NCBI GenBank assembly: GCA_020832445.1
Contig: JAFIEO010000085.1
Span: forward strand, 42,956-106,955
Source of the DNA: Paracoccaceae bacterium
GTDB taxonomy: Bacteria; Pseudomonadota; Alphaproteobacteria; Rhodobacterales; Rhodobacteraceae
Reading direction: 5' to 3'
DNA: 64,000 nucleotides
In this document: one piece after another, positions 56,626 through 64,000 of the stretch
Position numbering within the stretch: position 1 is the stretch's first letter
How the letters are laid out: each line of letters starts with the position of its first letter
The notes under the pieces: model-generated
The model's input: the letters and a program-made list of their open reading frames with translations, nothing else
Told to the model about the DNA's origin: nothing
Databases searched by the model: none
Position numbers and translations under genes: made by a program

Positions 56626-57807
56626 ATGTTCGAAACCCTGCCCCAGCCCAAACTTGACGGCATCATCGCCCTGATGCAGGATTTCGCGGATGATCCCCGT
56701 ATGGGCAAGATTGATCTGGGCGTCGGCGTTTACCGCGATGAAGCGGGCCGCACCCCTGTCATGCAGGCCGTAAAACAGGCCGAAGCGCACATCGTCGCAA
56801 CGCAGGAAAGCAAGACATATCTGTCACTGGCTGGTGACGTGGCCTTTCTTGATGCCATGGAAGGGTTGCTGTTGGGCGGGGCCGTGCCTAACGCACGCGT
56901 GGCCGCCGTCGGCACGCCGGGCGGCACAACGGCGGTGCGCCAGATTGCAGAACTGATACGCCGCGCACATGCCAATGCGACCATCTGGATAAGCGCGCAG
57001 ACATGGCCGAACCATGCCCCCCTGATTGCCGCAGCGGGCATGAAATCACGCCCGTACCGGTATCAGGACGCTACCACCGGCATGCTGGACCGTGACGGCA
57101 TGTTCGCGGATATTGCGCAGGCGGCGGCGGGTGATGTGGTTCTGCTGCACGGCTGCTGTCACAATCCGACCGGCATAGACCTGAGCGTGCAGGACTGGGC
57201 AGACATCGGCGCAGCGCTGGAGCGCACAGGTGCTGTGCCGTTTGTCGATATGGCCTATCAGGGCTTTGGCGAAGGGCTGAACGCCGATGCGGGCGGGTTG
57301 CGGCATCTGGCAGCGCGCTTGCCTGAAGTGCTGGTTGCCGCCAGTTGTTCCAAAAATTTCGGCCTGTATCGTGAACGCGTGGGCCTGGCGATGGCGATCG
57401 TGCCGGAACCGGACAAGGCAAAGCTGGCAGGCGCGCTGGCCGGTCTGAACCGCCAGAATTTCGCCTTTCCGCCCGACCATGGCGGGCGCGTTGTCAGCAC
57501 CATTCTGAACGACGTAACACTGAAACATGTCTGGCAGACCGAATTGGAGGAGATGCGCACGCGCGTATCCGGCAACCGCCGTGCCCTTGCCGCAGCGCTG
57601 CGCGATGAAACCGGGTCTGACCGCTTTGACGTGATCGCGCAGCAACAAGGCATGTTTTCCCTGCTGCCCGTAACACCCGAACAGGTGGAGTGTCTGCGCG
57701 CCGATCATGGCATCTATATGCTGTGGGACGGGCGCACCAATATGGCAGGGCTGAACAGCCAGACAGTGCCGGTTCTGGCACAAGCCATCGCGCAGGTCAC
57801 AGCATGA
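56626..57807 (+). CDS. aromatic amino acid aminotransferase
   Basis: A 393-residue class I aminotransferase. It starts MFETLPQPKLDGIIALMQDF and has IDLGVGVYRDEAGRTPVM, the HGCCHNPTGIDL loop, and the PLP lysine in ASCSKNFGLYRERVG. The branch includes TyrB, aspartate and phenylalanine aminotransferases. It transaminates aromatic amino acids or aspartate with 2-oxoglutarate; preference is not decided here. Confidence 0.92.
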   Translation: MFETLPQPKLDGIIALMQDFADDPRMGKIDLGVGVYRDEAGRTPVMQAVKQAEAHIVATQESKTYLSLAGDVAFLDAMEGLLLGGAVPNARVAAVGTPGGTTAVRQIAELIRRAHANATIWISAQTWPNHAPLIAAAGMKSRPYRYQDATTGMLDRDGMFADIAQAAAGDVVLLHGCCHNPTGIDLSVQDWADIGAALERTGAVPFVDMAYQGFGEGLNADAGGLRHLAARLPEVLVAASCSKNFGLYRERVGLAMAIVPEPDKAKLAGALAGLNRQNFAFPPDHGGRVVSTILNDVTLKHVWQTELEEMRTRVSGNRRALAAALRDETGSDRFDVIAQQQGMFSLLPVTPEQVECLRADHGIYMLWDGRTNMAGLNSQTVPVLAQAIAQVTA

Positions 57808-58746
57808 TCACAGTTCAATACCCAACCGGCTGATCATACGATCGCGTTCCGCCAAAGCGGCCTTGGCCGCTTTGGGGTCAATGGCCGCGCAACTGTTGAT
57901 CAGGCATTCTGCGGCCAGCACGAAAGTTGACAGCGAATTCGACAGAAAACTGGTTTCATGCGGGACCAGCAACGCCGCCTTGGACGCCATTATCAAGGGC
58001 GAATCTGCACGGTCGGTGATGGCTACGACTGATACGGGCTTGTCGACTGCCGCACGCGCCACTTCCACGACCTGCCGCGAATAGGGTGCGCAACTGGAAA
58101 TGACCAGCACGTCCTGCGGGCCCATGGATGCAATGCCTTCGGCCACGCCCAACGCATTTGAATCCAGCAGATGCACATCCGACCGGATCATGCGCAACCC
58201 GTAGACCAGAAAACTGGCAAAGGCATGAAACTGCCGGATTCCATACACCATGACACGCGGCGCGCCCGCGATCAGTTCGGTGGCATGGCAAAACTGGCTT
58301 TGGTCGCACATATCCAGAAACCGGTCGATATTGGCCTGACTTTCACGGCACAGCGCGGCCACCCCGTTCGGGCCGGACCCATCCCCGCCACGCAACGCTG
58401 TTTCCGCCTGTCGGCTGTAAAACGACCCCGGCGCCGACATTGATGCATTCAGCAACACCTGCTGAAACGCCCCGAACCCCGAATACCCCAGATTGCGCGC
58501 AAGCCGCGTCAGCGTTGACGGATTTACCCCCAACCTGTCGGCCAGTGACGTGATCGACAACAGCGCCGGATCACCTTGCAAGTCCAGAATACGCGCCAGC
58601 GCTTCGCGCGCCTTAGGGCCAAGCGTTATGTTGCCTTCGCCCTTGGCGATGCTCAGAACCAGCTCGCGCAGCGCCGCCACCGTTTGCGGGGGCTTATCTG
58701 GCAGGCGTTCCACGGGCATGGACTGGCTGTGTTGATCGTTGGTCAT
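57808..58746 (-). CDS. RpiR/MurR-family transcriptional regulator
   Basis: A 312-residue regulator with an N-terminal helix-turn-helix (ITSLADRLGVNPSTLTRLARNLGYSGFGAFQ) and a SIS sugar-phosphate-type domain (VMVYGIRQFHAFASFLVYGLR ... VLVISSCAPYSRQVVEVARAA). It overlaps the C45 hydrolase gene by 53 bases from ATG 58746; an internal ATG at 58719 would reduce this to 26. It is last in the amino-acid ABC operon and is the likely regulator of it. RpiR proteins usually sense phosphosugars, but some control amino-acid-derivative operons. Confidence 0.85.
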   Translation of the reverse strand: MTNDQHSQSMPVERLPDKPPQTVAALRELVLSIAKGEGNITLGPKAREALARILDLQGDPALLSITSLADRLGVNPSTLTRLARNLGYSGFGAFQQVLLNASMSAPGSFYSRQAETALRGGDGSGPNGVAALCRESQANIDRFLDMCDQSQFCHATELIAGAPRVMVYGIRQFHAFASFLVYGLRMIRSDVHLLDSNALGVAEGIASMGPQDVLVISSCAPYSRQVVEVARAAVDKPVSVVAITDRADSPLIMASKAALLVPHETSFLSNSLSTFVLAAECLINSCAAIDPKAAKAALAERDRMISRLGIEL

Positions 58747-59722
58747 AGATTTCCCAGCTTAGACCATCCTTTTCAACCCGAATGACAGCTGTGGCAAGGG
58801 TGTTTTCGTGATCAGGGTCATCAGGCTGGCAGCGATGGATCGGCAACCCCTGCCCGCCTGCATCACGCAATATAGCCAAAGCATCGCGGATGCCGCCCTC
58901 AATCAGATCCGTGGCGCGCTTCTGTCTGTCCGCGGATGATTGCGTAACGCTCTGGCCGTGCGGCAGGTCCAGATAAAGCGCGTGATTGGCATGTGCAGAC
59001 GGCGTATCGATCTGGCGGCACACCGCAGCGCCGCCGCCGAATTCTATGCTATGGATCACCCCGTCACCAACCTGCGCCAAGGTAAAGTGAAACCCGCCGC
59101 ACTGGTTTTCACGCGACAGCATATCAAGTGCATCCCCAACGCTGCCGCATGCCAGCACCGCACGCCCCACAACCATACGCGGAATTTGCGGGGATACATC
59201 GCGCAAGCGCAGATTATTGACCGCCTGCACCAGTCCTGCGCCCGTCATCGCAAACGTATGGCCGGGAATGGACCCGGGATAGCATACAGCGGTAAATTCC
59301 GGCGTATCCAGCGGTGCGGCATCAATCATAAAGGCATGCCCGCGAAATTCCGGCAGGCCATCTTCATTATGGGCAATCACCGGCACATCACCGGGAAACT
59401 GAACCGTGGTGCAGCCATCGGGCACATTGGACATCAGATCGCCGCGACAATTCCACGCCATCACCTGCCTGAACGGTAGCCCCAATCCGTCGGCAAGCCC
59501 CTGTAATTCCTGATATATCCATGGGAAAATGGCCTTGGTGCGTGTCGCCATGCGCGCGACTGCGGCATCATGGGCAGGGTCGGTGACCGCCGCCCAGTAA
59601 TCCAGCGGGCACAGCACATCATGCACGGCCGCGCGGCCGGCACGCCCCAGCGCAAGGCCCATGTCATGCGGGGAACCCGCAATACGCACCGCGCGCAATT
59701 CGGACGATGCAGTTTCAGACAT
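58694..59722 (-). CDS. C45-family N-terminal-nucleophile amidohydrolase/acyltransferase
   Basis: A 342-residue protein like acyl-CoA:6-aminopenicillanic acid acyltransferase and related amidases. The autocatalytic site is PDGCTTVQF, cleavage expected before Cys104, which becomes the nucleophile. [23 protein letters not shown] and [10 protein letters not shown] match the C45 pattern. It lies between the amino-acid ABC ATPase (8-base overlap) and RpiR genes. No signal peptide is seen, so it would cleave an imported N-acylated or amide-linked amino compound in the cytosol. The substrate is inferred only in this general sense. Confidence 0.82.
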   Translation of the reverse strand: MSETASSELRAVRIAGSPHDMGLALGRAGRAAVHDVLCPLDYWAAVTDPAHDAAVARMATRTKAIFPWIYQELQGLADGLGLPFRQVMAWNCRGDLMSNVPDGCTTVQFPGDVPVIAHNEDGLPEFRGHAFMIDAAPLDTPEFTAVCYPGSIPGHTFAMTGAGLVQAVNNLRLRDVSPQIPRMVVGRAVLACGSVGDALDMLSRENQCGGFHFTLAQVGDGVIHSIEFGGGAAVCRQIDTPSAHANHALYLDLPHGQSVTQSSADRQKRATDLIEGGIRDALAILRDAGGQGLPIHRCQPDDPDHENTLATAVIRVEKDGLSWEIYDQRSTQPVHARGTPAR

Positions 59723-60446
59723 GCTGTAGAAAATCCTTCATCCGGTCATTGGGGGGCGTGTCGATCACCTCTCTCGGGTGGCCATCCACGGCGATCTTGC
59801 CGTGCTCCATGAAAATCAGGCGCGTGCCGACCTGTTTGGCAAAGCCCATTTCATGCGTGACAACCACCATGGTCATGCCTTCGGCAGCAAGGGTGCGCAT
59901 GACATTCAGCACCTCTTGCTTCAGTTCGGGGTCCAGCGCGGATGTCGGTTCATCAAACAACATGACCTTGGGCTTAATCGCCAAGGCGCGCGCAATGGCC
60001 ACGCGCTGTTGTTGCCCGCCCGACAGTTCGGAAGGTTCGTGATCTGCCTTCTCGGCCAGCCCCACCTTGGCCAGCAATTCGCGGGCCAGATCACGGGCTT
60101 CCTTGCGGCTAAGGCCGCGCACTTCCTGCGGACCGAAAGCAACGTTTTGCAAGGCGGTCATTTGCGGGAACAGGTTGAACTGCTGAAACACCATGCCGGC
60201 TTCCTGCCGGATTTCACGCAAGACCTTGTTGCCACCCAGCACACTCATACCGTTGATAATCAGATCACCGCCGGTGATTTGTTCCCACCCGTTGATGCAG
60301 CGCAGCAGCGTTGATTTACCGGACCCCGACGGGCCGATCAGCACAACCACTTCGCCCTTATGGATGTCCAGATCAACCTCATCCAGAACCTTCAGCGGGC
60401 CGAAATGCTTGGAGACATTGCGAAATTGAATGATTGCGTCGGTCAT
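59715..60446 (-). CDS. polar amino acid ABC transporter ATP-binding protein
   Basis: A 243-residue GlnQ/HisP-type ATPase: Walker [16 protein letters not shown], signature [16 protein letters not shown], Walker [16 protein letters not shown], switch [29 protein letters not shown] Q-loop is present as [12 protein letters not shown]. It starts within the permease stop (ATGA, 60443-60446). Confidence 0.93.
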   Translation of the reverse strand: MTDAIIQFRNVSKHFGPLKVLDEVDLDIHKGEVVVLIGPSGSGKSTLLRCINGWEQITGGDLIINGMSVLGGNKVLREIRQEAGMVFQQFNLFPQMTALQNVAFGPQEVRGLSRKEARDLARELLAKVGLAEKADHEPSELSGGQQQRVAIARALAIKPKVMLFDEPTSALDPELKQEVLNVMRTLAAEGMTMVVVTHEMGFAKQVGTRLIFMEHGKIAVDGHPREVIDTPPNDRMKDFLQHV

Positions 60447-61099
60447 AGGATCCTCATGCGCTTTTCGATCATCCGCAGCATCAGCGACAGCACGCCGGTC
60501 ATGATCAGATACATCACGGCAACAGCGGTCCAGTTTTCAACCGCGCGGAAATTCGCAGCCATGATTTCCTGCCCTGTGCGTGTCAACTCGCCCACGCCAA
60601 TGACGATGAACAAGGATGTATCCTTAAGGCTGACGATGAACTGGTTGCCCAAAGGCGGGATCAGGCGGCGGAATGCCAGCGGCCCGACGATATAGCGAAT
60701 AACCTTCCAGCGCGGCAGGCCAATGGCCAGCCCTGCTTCGGTCAGGCCCTTGGATATGGACAGCACCGCCCCGCGCACGATTTCAGCAATATATGCCCCT
60801 GCATTGATGACAATCGCCAGAACCGCAGTGGTCATCGGATCAATCCGGATAGAGGCCAGAACCGGCAGCGCGAAATACAAAAACATCACCTGCACAACAA
60901 TGGGTGTGCCACGGATGACTTCGATATAGACAAATGCAATCGCATTAATCACAGTATTGCCATAGGCGCGCATCAGCCCCGCAATGGCACCAAGGACGAC
61001 ACCGCCCAGCAGGCCGACAACGGTAATATGCACCGTGACCTGCGCGCCCTTCATAAGTTGCGGGATAAAATCCCATATAATAAGCCAGTTCACTTCCAT
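60443..61099 (-). CDS. polar amino acid ABC transporter permease
   Basis: A 218-residue HisM/GlnP-family permease started at 61099 ([24 protein letters not shown]). Five hydrophobic segments; the EAA loop is [35 protein letters not shown] and [16 protein letters not shown] is typical. A single permease implies a homodimer. Confidence 0.92.
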   Translation of the reverse strand: MEVNWLIIWDFIPQLMKGAQVTVHITVVGLLGGVVLGAIAGLMRAYGNTVINAIAFVYIEVIRGTPIVVQVMFLYFALPVLASIRIDPMTTAVLAIVINAGAYIAEIVRGAVLSISKGLTEAGLAIGLPRWKVIRYIVGPLAFRRLIPPLGNQFIVSLKDTSLFIVIGVGELTRTGQEIMAANFRAVENWTAVAVMYLIMTGVLSLMLRMIEKRMRIL

Positions 61100-61131
61100 A
61101 ATCCGCCCCCGATTGGTTGGCCCGTCATTTG

Positions 61132-61162
61132 TGGCGGGGCCTGCGCAGGTCACGCCCCGCCA
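61132..61162 (-). terminator. intercistronic hairpin between binding protein and permease genes
   Basis: TGGCGGGGC (61132-61140) pairs exactly with GCCCCGCCA (61154-61162), with a small inner CCTG/CAGG stem. It follows the binding-protein stop by 20 bases. It probably limits readthrough or stabilises the upstream mRNA. Confidence 0.5.
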
Positions 61163-61182
61163 ACGTCATGATGCGTGTGAAA

Positions 61183-61923
61183 TCAGTTGGCCGGTGGCGT
61201 GGTGCCAAACCATTTCATGTAGATTTCATCATAGCGGCCATCTTCGCGCATATTGGCCAGCACCTGATTGACCGGTTCCACCAGATCGGAACCTTTGGGA
61301 AAACCGATACCATATTGATGGGCCATCATCTGTTCGCCCACGGCCTTGACCTGCCCGTCGCCTGCAGTGGCGATGTAATACAGCACGTTGGGGGTGTCAT
61401 GCATGGCAGCATCCACACGGCCGGTGCGCAGTTCCAGATAGGCGTTGTCGATATTTGGGAACAGGCGCAATTCGGTGTCGGTGAAATTTTCACGCGCGTA
61501 GTCAGCCGCAGATGTACCTGTGCGCACGGCCAGCGTTTTGCCTGCCAGATCAGCCGAGCTTTCGATATCGCTGTCTGCTGGCACCATGATCAGGAAACCG
61601 CTGTCATAATACCCGTCCGAGAAGTCGATAACCTCTGCGCGATCCTCGCGGATGGTGATACCCGCCAGCGCCACGTCAACCTGTCCGGTCTGAAGGCCGG
61701 GAATGATGCCGTTGAAATCCATCGGGCGCAGATCGAATTCCAGTTCAAGTTCCTCCGCGATCATGGTCCACATGTCGATGTCAAAACCGACATACTCGCC
61801 GTCTTGCATAAACTCGAACGGAACAAAGGCAGTGTCGGTGGCAACGACAAGCTTGTCAGCCGATGCCGCGCTGGCACCGAAGGCGAAAACCGCAGCGGCG
61901 GCCATTTTGAAGATGTTGTTCAT
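61183..61923 (-). CDS. polar amino acid ABC transporter substrate-binding protein
   Basis: A 246-residue periplasmic protein with signal [22 protein letters not shown]. The SBP_bac_3 core follows: [52 protein letters not shown] and a C-terminal [16 protein letters not shown]. It binds a polar amino acid or a related compound. It opens the operon and has a perfect 18-base palindrome 58 bases upstream. Confidence 0.92.
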   Translation of the reverse strand: MNNIFKMAAAAVFAFGASAASADKLVVATDTAFVPFEFMQDGEYVGFDIDMWTMIAEELELEFDLRPMDFNGIIPGLQTGQVDVALAGITIREDRAEVIDFSDGYYDSGFLIMVPADSDIESSADLAGKTLAVRTGTSAADYARENFTDTELRLFPNIDNAYLELRTGRVDAAMHDTPNVLYYIATAGDGQVKAVGEQMMAHQYGIGFPKGSDLVEPVNQVLANMREDGRYDEIYMKWFGTTPPAN

Positions 61924-61980
61924 GTCATTTCCCTGCAGGTTTATCTGATTTGCAACTTTATCATGCTTTTATCTTTCATG

Positions 61981-61998
61981 ATGCAAATATATTTGCAT
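61981..61998. promoter_or_regulatory. perfect palindromic operator upstream of the amino-acid ABC operon
   Basis: ATGCAAATATATTTGCAT equals its own reverse complement over 18 bases. It lies 58 bases upstream of the binding-protein start. The operon's own RpiR protein is the most direct candidate ligand; a Fur/Mur-type factor is an alternative because of the TGCAAAT arms. Confidence 0.55.
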
Positions 61999-62174
61999 AA
62001 ACTCTCTTTTCCATCAAGCATTTTTGCAATTCAGCTTGGAACCGTGCCCTGCGTGCTGCGCACAAATGTCCCCAAAACTATGTTTTAAAATCATTAAACC
62101 TGGCGCCCATGTCCTAAGTAAAACAGCAAAACCCCCATTGCGTGGCCGAACACACCCGTGCAGAATCGACCGGC

Positions 62175-62188
62175 TTGACCCAGATCAA
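62175..62188. promoter_or_regulatory. FNR/FnrL-type box upstream of msrPQ
   Basis: TTGACCCAGATCAA fits TTGAY-N4-RTCAA. It lies 137 bases upstream of the msrP start and faces no other closer gene. Confidence 0.5.
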
Positions 62189-62325
62189 ACAGGTTCGGGC
62201 AAATATATGGAAAGGTGGCGTAGCAGGGTTTTGATACCCGACCCCATGGGCTGTCGTCGCGCCCCGATCTGCGCGACCGCACAGCCAAGGTTCCAAAACC
62301 CACCCTGAAAACAAGAACTGTGACA

Positions 62326-63261
62326 ATGCCCAAATTCAGCTACCCGATCCCGCCCGCATCCGAAATCACCCCGAAAGCCGCCTTTGTGAACAGGCGCGCA
62401 GTCGTCGCGGGCTTGACGGCGGGGCTGGCAACCGGGCTTGCCGGTTGGCCAACAATCGGGCGCGCGCAGTCATGGGCGGATTTCACATCCGGCCCCTATT
62501 CCACCGATGAAGAGCGGACCACCAAAGAAGTCGCGACAGGGTATTGCAATTTTTTCGAGTTTGGCCCCGCCAAGGACGACCCCGCGCAGAACGCCCATTT
62601 GTTGCAGACAGACCCGTGGTCCATCATGATAGACGGGCTGGTCGACCGCCCGGGCCCCATCGACATGGACGACATCTTGCGCCGTTTCGCACTGGAGGAA
62701 CGCATATACCGGCTACGCTGCGTCGAAGCGTGGTCGATGGTCATCCCGTGGATCGGCTTTCCGCTGGCGGATTTGCTGGCCTATGCCGGGATCGGGTCCG
62801 GCGCAAAATATGTGCAGTTCGAATCGTTTGATGACGTTTCCGTTATGCCACAGCGCGCGCGGTCCCTGCTGGACTGGCCCTATACCGAAGCGCTGCGGCT
62901 GGACGAGGCAACCCACCCGCTGACATTGCTGGCCGTCGGCATGTATGGTGATGTGATGCCAAACCAGAACGGCGCGCCCATACGGCTGGTGGTGCCGTGG
63001 AAATACGGGTTCAAATCCATCAAGTCGATCAAACGCATTTCACTGACAGCCAGTCAGCCAGCACCTACATGGCATGTGAAATCCCCGCGCGAATACGGGT
63101 TCTATGCGAATGTGAATCCAGGCGTGCGCCACCCCCGCTGGCATCAGGCCACAGAACGGCGGCTGCATGACGGCACCCGCATCAGAACCGAAATGTTCAA
63201 CGGATATGGCGATCTGGTTGCCGATATGTATGCGGGCATGGATCTGGAACAGCACTATTGA
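62326..63261 (+). CDS. msrP: periplasmic protein-methionine-sulfoxide reductase, catalytic subunit
   Basis: A 311-residue molybdoenzyme. I prefer ATG 62326 to the GTG at 62320. The Tat signal is VNRRAVVAGLTAGLATG, cut near GRAQS. The molybdenum cysteine is in YRLRCVEAWSMVIPWIGFPL; YKSIKSIKRI-type segment FKSIKSIKRISL and NPGVRHPRWHQATERR are typical of YedY. With MsrQ it repairs oxidised methionines of envelope proteins. Confidence 0.94.
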   Translation: MPKFSYPIPPASEITPKAAFVNRRAVVAGLTAGLATGLAGWPTIGRAQSWADFTSGPYSTDEERTTKEVATGYCNFFEFGPAKDDPAQNAHLLQTDPWSIMIDGLVDRPGPIDMDDILRRFALEERIYRLRCVEAWSMVIPWIGFPLADLLAYAGIGSGAKYVQFESFDDVSVMPQRARSLLDWPYTEALRLDEATHPLTLLAVGMYGDVMPNQNGAPIRLVVPWKYGFKSIKSIKRISLTASQPAPTWHVKSPREYGFYANVNPGVRHPRWHQATERRLHDGTRIRTEMFNGYGDLVADMYAGMDLEQHY

Positions 63262-63275
63262 AACCCGCCGCCCCA

Positions 63276-63857
63276 ATGACATCGCTAATAGGCTGGTTCA
63301 CATGGCTGGGCTGCGCGGCGCCGGGCGCGTGGCTGTATTGGCAATGGCAAGGCGGAAATCTGGGCGTCGTGCCCGCCGAAGTGCTTTTGCACCAGACGGG
63401 CCGGTTTGCACTGTTGATGCTGATGGCGACCCTTGCGCTGGGGTTTGCGCATTTCCTGACAAACTGGCGCGCGCTGTTCGCCGCGCGCCGTCCGCTGGGC
63501 GTGTGGACATTTCTGTATGCACTGGCGCATGCCGCCATATGGCTGTTTCTAGATCAGGGCGGATTTATCGAATTTGCCGCAGATGAATTGCGCAAGATGA
63601 TGCATCTGCAACTTGGGCTGGCGGCCCTGCTCCTTATGTTGCCGCTGGCACTGACATCGGTGGATGCCGCGCCGCGCTTGCTTGGCTTTCCGGTATGGAA
63701 GAAACTGCACCTTCTGGTCTGGCCTGCGGCATTCATTGCCATCACGCATGCATGGGTGGTGTCACGCTTTGAAAACCCGTTTGTGATTGCATTGACGGCA
63801 CTTACCCTGTTCTTCATGGCCAGCCGTATTTATGCGCGCATCCGGCACGGACGCTAG
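63276..63857 (+). CDS. msrQ: haem-binding membrane subunit of the MsrPQ system
   Basis: A 193-residue membrane protein from ATG 63276; a TTG at 63258 overlapping the msrP stop is possible. About six hydrophobic segments with histidines (FAHFLTNW, LYALAHAAIWL, KLHLLVWPAAFIAITHAWVV) match the ferric-reductase-like YedZ fold. It passes electrons from the respiratory chain to MsrP. The C-terminus appears complete although a transposase frame ends 2 bases away. Confidence 0.93.
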   Translation: MTSLIGWFTWLGCAAPGAWLYWQWQGGNLGVVPAEVLLHQTGRFALLMLMATLALGFAHFLTNWRALFAARRPLGVWTFLYALAHAAIWLFLDQGGFIEFAADELRKMMHLQLGLAALLLMLPLALTSVDAAPRLLGFPVWKKLHLLVWPAAFIAITHAWVVSRFENPFVIALTALTLFFMASRIYARIRHGR

Positions 63858-63859
63858 TA

Positions 63860-64000
63860 CTACAGTTGCATATGGGATCGTATTTTCCGATGGGCGATAG
63901 CGGCTGAGTTCTGGTGGTGTCGTCGCCAGAGAGACCAAGCCCAGATAAAATTCGCGGTCAGCACGGGGCGCGGTAATAGCCGTGCCAAGAGATATCGGAT
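63860..64000 (-). mobile_element. C-terminal end of a transposase gene (IS, probably IS701-like)
   Basis: Reading the minus strand from the right edge, 46 codons stay open to a TAG at 63860-63862. They encode RYLLARLLPRPVLTANF, IWAWSLWRRHHQNSAAIAHRK and a basic end. The 'W(S/A).WRR.HQ..A' pattern is typical of DDE transposases such as the IS701 group. The element continues outside the window. No terminal repeat is visible between it and msrQ, because only 2 bases separate the stops. Confidence 0.65.

Larger units (their letters stand above)
61924..62325. other. 402-base divergent control region between the amino-acid ABC operon and msrPQ
   Basis: No supported gene. The left part holds the palindrome at 61981-61998, the right part the FNR-type box at 62175-62188. 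The rest shows no clear structure. Confidence 0.5.

Overview
The window looks like chromosomal DNA of an alphaproteobacterium of the Rhodobacteraceae/Roseobacter type. This rests on the GC-rich coding sequence, the pob/pca aromatic cluster, the hdac-xseB-ispA-dxs operon, ruvX beside ccmI, two DUF1289 proteins, a Rhodobacter-type porin, and candidate FNR-, Irr- and PcaQ-type boxes. The genus cannot be fixed from the sequence. I saw no rRNA, tRNA or CRISPR.

Layout. 1-8100: the tail of a type I secretion adaptor (HlyD family) faces a 2604-residue surface or secreted protein with CAP, RTX, T5SS/PEP-CTERM-type, cohesin-like and dockerin-like regions. 8300-15800: a sugar-acid cluster with a CUT2-type ABC transporter, a zinc alcohol dehydrogenase, an altronate-dehydratase-family enzyme, a FCD-type GntR regulator, an aldo/keto reductase and a 28-codon remnant of a tagaturonate/mannonate reductase. 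The set fits L-galactose/L-galactonate or a related route. 15800-19800: a hybrid histidine kinase broken by one base, ferredoxin-NADP reductase, an Lrp regulator and an SH3-type periplasmic protein. 19800-26930: pobA/pobR and a pcaDCHG-BKACE-pcaB operon for 4-hydroxybenzoate and protocatechuate. A perfect PcaQ-type box precedes pcaD, and a beta-keto-acid cleavage enzyme sits where the last pathway steps would be encoded.

27000-33130: a Zn/Mn ABC importer whose two permeases carry soluble, winged-helix-like tails, followed by hemP, a DUF1289 protein and dps. A perfect Irr-type box lies upstream of dps, so the block is metal-centred. 33200-41500: isoprenoid and housekeeping genes (dxs, ispA, xseB, a histone-deacetylase-family gene, amn, HU, ruvX, ccmI). 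41950-44400: a major porin with a strong terminator, a small lipoprotein, a truncated second porin and yggS. 44590-57800: a diguanylate cyclase, succinate-semialdehyde dehydrogenase, mgtE, pheS, an AT-rich orphan membrane-protein gene, mtgA, a GST, queG, zapE, sseA, a GNAT and an aromatic aminotransferase.

57800-64000: a polar amino-acid ABC operon that also encodes a C45 (Ntn) hydrolase and an RpiR regulator, behind a perfect 18-bp palindrome. Then comes msrPQ (periplasmic methionine-sulfoxide repair) with an FNR-type box. The right edge carries the C-terminus of a transposase, ending 2 bases after msrQ, so a mobile element continues beyond the window.
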